From contig CBDUXP010000013.1 of NCBI GenBank assembly GCA_965371225.1, positions 19,247 to 83,246 on the forward strand: 64,000 nt of DNA. Direction: 5' to 3'. A program made the translations under genes and the position numbers. The DNA comes from CBDUXP01 sp965371225 [NCBI: uncultured bacterium] (GTDB taxonomy: Bacteria > Abyssobacteria > SURF-5 > CBDUXP01). The notes under the pieces were generated by a model. It saw only the letters and a program-made list of their open reading frames with translations, was not told the DNA's origin and did not search any database. Below, piece after piece: positions 50,222-58,300 of this stretch. Position 1 is the stretch's first letter, and every line of letters starts with the position of its first letter.

Positions 50222-51562
50222 ATGCCCGTGGACGTCTGCCCGAGCCCGGTGGCCTGGCGGCGCGTGTGGCCCGCGTGTGCGGTGGCGGTGCTGTTGCGGG
50301 TGTTGCTCATTGCCGCCACCCCGGCGGACGCGGTGGGGCACGGGGACACGTTCGTGTATCACAACGTGGCTGTGCGCCTGGCCGAGTCGGCCGAGGCGTG
50401 GCTGCAGCCGGGGAGCGAATTCGGTTATCGCGCGCCGCTGTACTTCGCGTATCTGGCGGCGGTGCACTGGATGACGGGCGCGCCGGGGTATCACGTCTCG
50501 CAACTGGCGAACGTGCTGCTCGTGCTCGGCATTCTCGTGTTGCTGTACCGCGTGACGGCCCCGGTGTTCGGCGCGACCGTGGCCACGCTCGCGGTCTGGC
50601 TCCGGGCGGTGCTCCCCACGTTCGTGATGACGGATGTGTTGGTGATGAGCGAACCCCTGTTCGACGTGTTTCTGCTGGGAAGTCTGGCGATCCTGCTGCC
50701 GCGGTGGCGGGCGGGGTACCGGCCGGGCGCGGCCGTCGGCTTGGGTCTCCTCTTGGGGGCGGCGGTGCTGACGCGCCAATCCGGGCAGGGGCTGGGGCTG
50801 ATCGCCCTGGTGGCCGTAGCTGCCGGCGCGCGCGGCGCGAAGGAGGCGGCCACCAACGTCGGCCTGGTGGGGCTGGGCATGATGTTGCTCTGTGCGCCGT
50901 GGCTGTGGCGCAACACGGTAGTGTGGGGTAGCGCCCTGCCCCTCGCGTTGACGGCCGGCCCGAATCTACACATGGGCAATTCGCCGGATGCGACGGGGAC
51001 CTACGCGGTCATCCGCGATCCCGCGCACGCCGCTCCCGCGGACATCGCGTGGGGGACGCGCGCGTACGACCGTTGGCATAAGGCGCGGGCGGTGGAGTAC
51101 ATCGGCGAGGCCCCGGGGCGGTTCGTGGCCATGAGCGTGCGGAAGTGGGCGTACCTGGTGTGGCCGCGGCCGCTGCGCACGACGTTGCTGTCCGCGGGCG
51201 TTTTTCCCGCGCTGCCGCGGAGCGTGTCCCTGACGCTGGTGGCGGCCAGCGGGCTCGGCATGGCGGCGGTGTGGATGTTCGGGGTCGTGGGCTTGGCCGT
51301 GCGGCCGATGGATCGCTACGGGTGGGCCACGGTGGTGGTCACCGGGTACGCGTTCCTGACCGTCGCCGTGGCGTTCGGTTCGCCGCGGTTCGCCGACCCG
51401 ATCCATCTGCTGCTGTTGGCCCCTGCGGTGCACGCGGCGCGCGAGTTCCGCGTGGCGGGACGGACGCTGCGGCACGCCTCGCTCCAGACGGCTACCGCCT
51501 GGTCCGCGCTGGGCGGTTTGGGGATCCTGTGGACGTGGCTGCTGGCGGACAAGTTGCTGTAG
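50222..51562 (+). CDS. membrane GT-C-like mannosyltransferase (family 39/PMT-like)
   Basis: 446 residues with 9-11 transmembrane helices. GHGDTFVYHNVAVRLAES and FGYRAPLYFAYLAAVHW in the first large loop are typical of polyprenyl-phosphate-dependent GT-C proteins, although the classical D-E pair is not as clear as in the gene at 41280. TDVLVMSEPLFDVFLLGS and AVLTRQSGQGL are further family blocks. It follows EpsI by one base. It probably adds a sugar outside the membrane. Confidence 0.7.
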   Translation: MPVDVCPSPVAWRRVWPACAVAVLLRVLLIAATPADAVGHGDTFVYHNVAVRLAESAEAWLQPGSEFGYRAPLYFAYLAAVHWMTGAPGYHVSQLANVLLVLGILVLLYRVTAPVFGATVATLAVWLRAVLPTFVMTDVLVMSEPLFDVFLLGSLAILLPRWRAGYRPGAAVGLGLLLGAAVLTRQSGQGLGLIALVAVAAGARGAKEAATNVGLVGLGMMLLCAPWLWRNTVVWGSALPLALTAGPNLHMGNSPDATGTYAVIRDPAHAAPADIAWGTRAYDRWHKARAVEYIGEAPGRFVAMSVRKWAYLVWPRPLRTTLLSAGVFPALPRSVSLTLVAASGLGMAAVWMFGVVGLAVRPMDRYGWATVVVTGYAFLTVAVAFGSPRFADPIHLLLLAPAVHAAREFRVAGRTLRHASLQTATAWSALGGLGILWTWLLADKLL

Positions 51563-52737
51563 TGCAACGCGCAGTCCAGGCCCCGCGCGAGGCGGCGAGG
51601 GGGAAGCAGTTGGTCGGCATCATCGGCAGCGGCATGATCGGGCGCGATCCGTTCGATGAGCGGGCGTGGTCCGGAATCAGCCGGCAATTCTTTCGGGCGT
51701 GCGAGCGGGAGGGCTTGCTGCACCGGGCGTTCGGGGTGGAAGCGCCACCCCACGTGCGCTATCCACTCATGGTGAAGAACCTGACATTTGGGCGCCACCG
51801 GTGGGAAGCCAAGTTCAACCTGGATACGCAGTACTACGACGCGCTGACCGCGGCGATCGGCCGGGGACTGGCGCCGGCGGATTTCGAGCACGACTTCCTG
51901 CAGATCGGCGGTATCTACGACGTGCCGGCGCTCGTGAACGGCCGGGCCCGGTGTTTCTCCTACCATGACGGGAATGTGGCGCAAATGGTGAAGAGCCCCT
52001 ACATGCCGGCCGTTCCGGAGCGGTGCGTGCGCGCCGCGGTCGATTATGAACGCCGGGTGTACGACGGGCTGGACAAGATTTTCACCATGGCCGAGTATCT
52101 CCGGGCCTCCTTTATAGAGGACTTCGGCATTGACGCGGACCGGGTCGTCACTCTCGGCGCCGGGATCAATTTTGACCCGTGCGACGCGCCCGCGAAGGAC
52201 TACGCCCGGCGGGACATCCTGTTCGTCGGGATCGACTTCGCCCGCAAAGGCGGCCCCTCGCTGGTGCGTGCATTCGAGCAGGTGCGGCAGAAGTTCGCCG
52301 ATGCGACACTGCACATCGTGGGCCCGCGCCACCGGCCCCCCCTCCTCCAAACGCCGCGCGCGGGGGTGGAGTTTCACGGATTCCTCTCGCGGGCGGATGC
52401 GGCGCAGCGACGGCAGTTCGACACGCTGTTGCAGCGATCGTCGCTCTTCGTCCTCCCGTCCACGTATGAACCCTTCGGTGTGGCGGTGCTGGAAGCCATG
52501 GCCCACCAATTGCCCTGCCTCGTGACGGACGCGTGGGCATTCCCGGAGATGGTCACGCCGGGGGTGCACGGGGACCTGGTCGCGAGTGGTGACGTGGACG
52601 ATCTGGCGGACAAGATGATTCACCTGTTGGGCGATCCGGATGCGTTGGCGCGCCAGGGGGCCGCCGCACGCCGCAAGGTGCTCGAGCACTACACGTGGGC
52701 GCACGTGGCCGGGCGCCTGCGGGAGCAGGTGGCGTAG
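51562..52737 (+). CDS. GT4 family glycosyltransferase
   Basis: 391 residues. The first lobe is less typical (QLVGIIGSGMIGRDPFDERAWSG, RCFSYHDGNVAQM). The donor lobe is clear: DILFVGIDFARKGGPSLVRAF, GVEFHGFLSRADA and YEPFGVAVLEAMAHQLPCLVT with E-x7-E. GTG 51562 overlaps the TAG of the gene before it; no good Shine-Dalgarno is visible, so the start is uncertain and could be a TTG near 51609. Confidence 0.8.
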   Translation: MQRAVQAPREAARGKQLVGIIGSGMIGRDPFDERAWSGISRQFFRACEREGLLHRAFGVEAPPHVRYPLMVKNLTFGRHRWEAKFNLDTQYYDALTAAIGRGLAPADFEHDFLQIGGIYDVPALVNGRARCFSYHDGNVAQMVKSPYMPAVPERCVRAAVDYERRVYDGLDKIFTMAEYLRASFIEDFGIDADRVVTLGAGINFDPCDAPAKDYARRDILFVGIDFARKGGPSLVRAFEQVRQKFADATLHIVGPRHRPPLLQTPRAGVEFHGFLSRADAAQRRQFDTLLQRSSLFVLPSTYEPFGVAVLEAMAHQLPCLVTDAWAFPEMVTPGVHGDLVASGDVDDLADKMIHLLGDPDALARQGAAARRKVLEHYTWAHVAGRLREQVA

Positions 52738-53763
52738 GTGACGCCGGAGCAGTCCCCCCTCCCCAGCGGCAGCGTGGTCGCGGCGGATCAGCCTCCCGCC
52801 GCCGCGGCTGTCGACCGGGTGCCCTTCTTTGTGGTCGGCGCCGACCGCTCCGGCACCACGCTGCTGCGGCTCATGCTGAACGCGCACCCGCGGCTGCGCA
52901 TCCCGCGGGAGACGCACTTTCTGACGGACCTCATGGATGCGCTGCCGCCGGACCGGCCCCTTCGCGCGGAGGAGGTGGAGCAGGCCTACACCATCATCTC
53001 CACGCACGAATGGTGGCCGCAGTGGGGTGCGGATACTGAGACGCTCCGCAAGACGCTGCTCGCGCTGGCGCAACCGTCGCTCGCCGAGGTGATCGATGCG
53101 GTGTACCGGCGGGTGAACAATCCGGACGGCAAGCCGCGGTGGGGGGACAAGACGCCCATCTACATCCGCGACATCCGCCGCCTCCACGCGGTGTTTCCCG
53201 CCGCGAAGTTCGTGCACGTCATCCGGGACGGCCGGGACGTGTGCGTCTCCCTGCGCCAGGTGGCATGGTGGGGGCGCAACATCCTGAAGCGGGCCTACTA
53301 CTGGAGCACGAGCGTCCGCCGGGGCCGCGACGCGGGGGCGGCGCTGGGGCCGGACCGGTACCTGGAGATTACCTACGAAGCGCTCGTGCTGGATGCGGAG
53401 GGAACGCTCCGGCGCGTGTGCGCGTTCCTGGACGAGGCGTACGATCCGTGTATGGCGGAGTATTACCGCGGGGCGGCGGACGAAATCGCGCCGGGCGAGC
53501 AGGCCATCCACGCCAAGACGCTCCGGCCCCCACAGCCGGCGGACGTGGGTCGCTGGCCCGCTGAGCTGAACGGCGTCGATGTGGCCGCGTTCGAACTCGT
53601 GGCGGGGGAGACGATGGATCTGGTGGGGTACGCGCGCAAGTATCCCGCGCTCGCCCCGTGGTCGCGGCTCCTGGGGCGGATGCGGCGCGCACTGGGCCCA
53701 TCCGTACGGCCGCTGCGGGACCGCCTGGTCACCGCGATCCCCGCCCTCCGCCAACATATATAA
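52738..53763 (+). CDS. PAPS-dependent sulfotransferase
   Basis: 341 residues. The 5'-phosphosulfate loop is FVVGADRSGTTLLRLML, with the conserved Arg-Ser-Gly-Thr-Thr, and the 3'-phosphate site is KFVHVIRDGRDVCVSL. Sulfotransferase-3-type proteins move sulfate from PAPS to a sugar hydroxyl or amine. It follows the GT4 without a gap, and its GTG start has weak initiation signals. It is the last gene of the operon. The product is likely a sulfated exopolysaccharide. Confidence 0.85.
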   Translation: MTPEQSPLPSGSVVAADQPPAAAAVDRVPFFVVGADRSGTTLLRLMLNAHPRLRIPRETHFLTDLMDALPPDRPLRAEEVEQAYTIISTHEWWPQWGADTETLRKTLLALAQPSLAEVIDAVYRRVNNPDGKPRWGDKTPIYIRDIRRLHAVFPAAKFVHVIRDGRDVCVSLRQVAWWGRNILKRAYYWSTSVRRGRDAGAALGPDRYLEITYEALVLDAEGTLRRVCAFLDEAYDPCMAEYYRGAADEIAPGEQAIHAKTLRPPQPADVGRWPAELNGVDVAAFELVAGETMDLVGYARKYPALAPWSRLLGRMRRALGPSVRPLRDRLVTAIPALRQHI

Positions 53764-53769
53764 AGGAGG

Positions 53770-53786
53770 GGCGCCGGTCGGGCGCC
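53770..53786. terminator. hairpin between convergent sulfotransferase genes
   Basis: GGCGCC, loop GGTCG, GGCGCC, seven bases after the first sulfotransferase stop and 40 bases before the other gene's stop. It could end the 14-gene operon. No T-run. Confidence 0.4.
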
Positions 53787-53825
53787 ATGTCCGCCGCGAC
53801 GCCGGCCGCGTCCGCCGATGCGACC

Positions 53826-54731
53826 CTAGTCGTCGAAGGTGTACCCCGCCAGAAACGGGTACTCGCCGATTTGCTCGGTGACGCGGCGGGTGAGTTCCGG
53901 CGCCCAGCGGATTTTGCTCCGGCTCTGGTGCGGGCTGGTCTTGATGATGCTGGTCGCATCGCGCAGGTACGCGGCCGAACAGTCCTCGACCCCGAGCGCG
54001 GTCACGAGCCGCCGCAGGTGGGCCTCCGGATCCTGGAGGAAGGCCTCGTGCCGGATCTGCACGAGTTCCTCCGGCGGGAGCGTCCGCTCCAGATCGACGA
54101 CGAGCCGGCACTTGCGGAAGAAGGCGTCGACCGCCTCGTCGTCGACCGCGTCCAGGCCCGCCCGCCGGCAGTTGGTGGCGATGCAGTCGAAGGGATTCCG
54201 GATGTGGATGACGATGCGGAGCGCCGCGGCCACCGTCTGCCGCAAGTCCGACAGGAGGCCGGGGTGGTGCAGCAGGTGCTCGCTGGAATCGCCGCCCTTC
54301 TTATCGCCGATCACCGTCAGCCGCTCGTACCGCCCTTGCCACTGATTGGGCACCGCGTAGGAATAGCCGGACCAGGCGCGCTCCACCGCGGCGAACCCCG
54401 CGGAGTTGGCGAGAATGCAGTGGAACAGTTGCGCGCGGCGGAAGCCCGCCTGGATCAGTCGGAGCGCGTCCAGTTCGTGCGCGATGACGATCTGGGGATG
54501 CGCATCCAGCAGGGCGCCCAGGAGGCTGTGGCCGCTGCGCGGGAAGCCGACGAAGAAGCAGTAGGTCTCCACCTCGGCGAAGGGGTCGGCCGGGCCCCGC
54601 GTGGCGAGGGCGGCCTGGATGTACCGCGCCAGGAGCCAGCGGTGCCGGAACACCTCCTGGTGGTCCGCGGTGGGGGCGGCTTCGGTATGCAAACCGAACA
54701 GCAAGTGGTACAACTGCGGCCAAGGCTTCAT
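53826..54731 (-). CDS. second PAPS-dependent sulfotransferase
   Basis: 301 residues. The 5'-PSB loop is CFFVGFPRSGHSLLGALLDAHPQ (core FPRSGHSLLG) and the 3'-PB is RIVIHIRNPFDCIATN. The first motif has His in place of the usual Thr after Ser-Gly. The frame runs to 54929; ATG 54731 is chosen because family similarity starts there. It is convergent with the other sulfotransferase and not very similar to it, so two sulfation events are likely. It is outside the 14-gene operon and may have its own promoter in the AT-rich gap to the right. Confidence 0.83.
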   Translation of the reverse strand: MKPWPQLYHLLFGLHTEAAPTADHQEVFRHRWLLARYIQAALATRGPADPFAEVETYCFFVGFPRSGHSLLGALLDAHPQIVIAHELDALRLIQAGFRRAQLFHCILANSAGFAAVERAWSGYSYAVPNQWQGRYERLTVIGDKKGGDSSEHLLHHPGLLSDLRQTVAAALRIVIHIRNPFDCIATNCRRAGLDAVDDEAVDAFFRKCRLVVDLERTLPPEELVQIRHEAFLQDPEAHLRRLVTALGVEDCSAAYLRDATSIIKTSPHQSRSKIRWAPELTRRVTEQIGEYPFLAGYTFDD

Positions 54732-54973
54732 GGTGGGATCCCGAGACGACGCGGTGTCATAGCCTATGTGGCGTCGACGCTCCCGACAACCACGCCCGGG
54801 ACCGGCCGGCGGCGGGCCCGGGGAACCCACGTCCTGCGCGAGGCCGGCCCCTCGACCCCATGCGGGCAACCGTGGATGGGGTGTGAGGCGGCACCGAAGG
54901 GGGCGGCGTGTTTCTTTGCATTCCACCAATAATCAAGATATAGTGGTCTTGAAAGTCAAACGCTAAGATTATA

Positions 54974-54988
54974 CGGCAATAATTGCCG
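54974..54988. repeat. palindrome in the lyase upstream region
   Basis: CGGCAA-TAA-TTGCCG, about 225 bases upstream of the -24 box. The half-site AATTGCC recurs at 54996-55002. Candidate binding site for an upstream activator. Confidence 0.4.
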
Positions 54989-55212
54989 GATAGAAATTGC
55001 CATCGGGCCGGGACATGTGTCGTATAAGCACTCAGACTTACTATTCCGTGTCCCAAGTGGGTTCAGGATTGTCGTTTTCATGGCATGCACCGGTCAGAAT
55101 CCCGAATGGACCCTACCCCCTCTCGCAGCATCCGCACATGGAAGTTTCAAAAGGCGTTGGGAATACACCACTTGCGGTACTGTGCTCATCCGGTACACCT
55201 CGATCTCCAATC

Positions 55213-55228
55213 TGGCACCCGGCTTGCG
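55213..55228 (+). promoter_or_regulatory. sigma-54 (-24/-12) promoter of the lyase
   Basis: TGGCACCCGGCTTGCG. TGGCAC is the full -24 consensus, TTGC the full -12 core, and GG (55214) and GC (55226) are 12 bases apart. Expected start is about 55239, 75 bases before the ATG. Confidence 0.75.
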
Positions 55229-55268
55229 GTGCAGAAGACGCCAATATTGGCATTAATGGAGACGAGAT

Positions 55269-55296
55269 GCGACTCCGCGCTGAGAGATGGAGTCGC
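55269..55296 (+). other. leader hairpin before the lyase Shine-Dalgarno
   Basis: GCGACTCC, 12-base loop, GGAGTCGC: a perfect 8-base stem ending five bases before GGAGG (55302-55306). The loop contains an out-of-use ATG (55287), which would give a nine-codon extension of the lyase; the ATG at 55314 is better placed. Confidence 0.5.
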
Positions 55297-55313
55297 TTCC
55301 CGGAGGTGCTGAG

Positions 55314-58300
55314 ATGACCCGCCGCCTGACTTTGCTCAGCCTCGTGTGCCTCGCAGCCACGTGGTTCGCCCCCCCGGCTGCCGCCGAATTTACTGTGGTG
55401 CCGGACCACCCCCGGATTTTCATCCGGCCGGCGGACTTGCCGGGCTTGCGCGCGAAGTGCGGCATCCCGGGCTATGAGAATGTGGCCGGCGTAACGTTCG
55501 GCGACAGCGCGGCGGACTATCAGGATCTGAAAGCGAAAACCAACGCGAATAGTCTGCCCATGGGCGCGGCGTTCGTCTATCTCATCGAGGGCGGCGACAA
55601 CTATCTCAACATCGCGAAGGGCGGCATCAATTACGGCGACGTGCGGATGATCTCCGGGCCGGTGATCTACGACTGGATCTACAACGGCCTCACCCCCGCC
55701 GAGCGCACCACCCACGCCGTGGGGTTCCTCGAGAAGGGCCCGTTCAATACCTACACGTCGCACACCCGGCCTTTCTGGAATCAAAAGTACACGTACGGCG
55801 TCGCCCCCACCGTCCTGGGCGCGCTCGCCATCTACGGCGACCCGGGGCTGACCGCGGCGCAGCAGGCGATCGTGCAGGGCGCGCTCGACAGCCTGGACGT
55901 CTTCTTCAAGGATTACCTGTTGCCCCTGGACAACCGGGTGAGTCTCGGCGGCGGGCATCCGGAAAGCATCATGTACTTCACCTCGAAGTTCCGCGCGATG
56001 GGCTCCTGCCTGGAGGCGTGGACCACGGCCACGGGCCAGAACCTGTGGCACTGGAACGGCAAGCCGTACGAACTGCTGTCCGGGGTGGGGGCGTGGCTGG
56101 TGCACGGGCTCGTGCCGGCGACGAACTGGACCGGCGTGCCGAACGACAACGGGAAGCGGACGATCGGGGTGCGGCGCATTACGCCCCTGGTGGCGAAGCG
56201 GTATCAGGATCCGCTGCTGCAGTGGCGGTGGCTCAGCTGGTCGAACCGCGGCCAGAAGCTGTTCGGCGATGCGATTCCCGGCGAGTGGAAGTGGGTCCGC
56301 ATCGTCTGGGAAGACAAGTCGCTCGCGCCCGTGGACCCGAGCACGCTCCCAACGTCGACGATCCTGCGGGGCAAGGGCCTCGTCTACATGCGCTCGGACT
56401 GGGACGGCTATTCGGTCTCGGGGCCGTGGCGGGGGAGTCCTACCGCCGAGAGCCGGGATGCCACGTGGGCGCATTTCCGGGTCGGCGACTACTACACGGG
56501 CCATCAGCATGCCGATCAGGGTTCGTTCGTCATTCATAAGGGCGAGGAGCTGGCGCTCGATAGCGGGGGCAAGAGCGATTGGCATACGGTCCGGTACGCG
56601 GCCCGCACCGTGGCGCACAACTCGCTGCTCATCCACGATCCGCAGGAACGGTGGGACTACGGGCAGATCAACGACGGGGGCGACCCGCGGGACGGGGGCC
56701 AGGTTTACGCCGCGTACTCCGAGGGCTGGTTCACCAAGAACGCGCCTGAAGGGTTCGATGCCGGCACCATGCTGGCCTACAGCCACGATCCGTCCAGTTA
56801 CACCTACGCCCGGGGCGACATCACGGGCGCCTACCAATCTACGCGGCGCACGATTTCGAATAACAATGGGCCGAACCGGGCCAAAGTCTCGCTCGTGGAG
56901 CGGGAGTTCACGTATCTCCGATCGCCGGACGGCAACGAGGATTACTTCGTCATCGCCGACCGGATCTCGAAAACCGATCCCACGTTCACGACCCAGTTCA
57001 TTTTGCACGCACAGAACGAACCCACCGTTACGGGGAGCGTGCTCGCCTCGCTGCCGGCGGAAGGCGCGACAGAGTACAGCGGCGATTCCGTCATCATTAC
57101 CGAAGGCGGCAGCACGCTCTACACCCGCACGCTGCTGCCGACTAACCGGGTCATCCGCAAGCGCGGGGGCACCGGGTACGACTTCTGGGTCGATGGCCAG
57201 AATTACCCACCGCCGAAGGTGGAAGACGTGGCGCGCCGGCGTTTCGGTCACTGGCGCTTGGAGATCGAGCCGACGGATATGGTCAGCGATCATTTTCTCC
57301 TGCACGTGTTGCATCCCACGGTCACGAGCGCGCCCCCGGCGCCCATGTCCGTGGTGACGACGCAGCAGGGCGGGATGCAGGGTGCGTTCATCGCGGCCAG
57401 CTACGAAAACCGCGTCGTGCTCTTCACCGTGGACCCCACCGGCGCGGCGCCTGTCGGTCCCATCGCGTATAGCGTGCAGCCGAACACCGCCAGCGTGAAC
57501 CACTTGCTCGTGGACATGCCCTTCGGCCAGCGGTACACGGTCACCCGGTCCGTGTCCGGCGCCACGCTCAGCGTGACGGTCACACCGGACGCAGGCGGCG
57601 CCGTGGTCGCCAACGCCGAGGGTGTCATGAATTTTACGACGGACGCGTCCGGCGTGATCAGCAACCAGCCGCCCACGGTGGATACGGTGATGGCGACGCC
57701 CACCACCGCGCCAACCGGCATGCCCATTACTTTTACCGCGTTCGCGTCCGATCCCGACGGGACCATCGCGTCGTACGCGTGGGAATTCGGCGACGGCACG
57801 AACGGGTCCGGCGCCAGCGTCGATCACACCTACAGCCTGTCCGGCAGCTACAGCGCCCGGGTCACCGTCATGGACGACCAGGGGGGCACCGCTCAGGGGA
57901 GCGTTGTGGTCGCCATCACGGAGGGGCTCGGCATCTCGCCGAGTGCTGCGACCCTGGAGGTGAACGCGACGCAGACGTTCGCCGCCACGAACGGCACCCC
58001 GCCTTTCACGTTCTTAGCGACGCTGGGCACCATCGACCCGGCCACCGGGGCCTACACGGCGCCTGCCGCCCTGGGGTCCGCCACCGTCCAGGTGACCGAC
58101 CAGACGGGGGCCACGGCCAGTGCGGCGGTGACGATCGTGCCGGTGCCGCCGCTGGGGATCGCGCCCGACGCCGCCACGATTATTGTCGGTGACTCGCTCA
58201 CATTCACCGCGTCCGGTGGCGCGCAGCCGTACACGTTCAGCCTGGACTCCGGGCCCGGCACCCTCTCGGGCGCGACCTACACCGCAGGGTCCAGCACCGG

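Larger units (their letters stand above)
54732..55313. other. 582-base AT-rich intergenic region before the lyase
   Basis: The composition changes to AT-rich around 54920-55070, unusual in this window. No credible gene is present. It contains the palindrome CGGCAATAATTGCCG (54974-54988), a near-consensus sigma-54 promoter (55213-55228), another palindrome GCCAATATTGGC at the expected start site (55240-55251), and a leader hairpin (55269-55296). The divergent sulfotransferase may also be expressed from here. Confidence 0.6.

Noticed and set aside
51316-54111. A 931-codon open frame on the minus strand
   Set aside because: It runs across three well-supported genes and reads as low-complexity Arg/Pro/Ala sequence.
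55113-57827. A 904-codon open frame on the minus strand opposite the lyase
   Set aside because: The lyase frame has a signal peptide and clear domains. The antisense frame has a composition typical of shadow frames.
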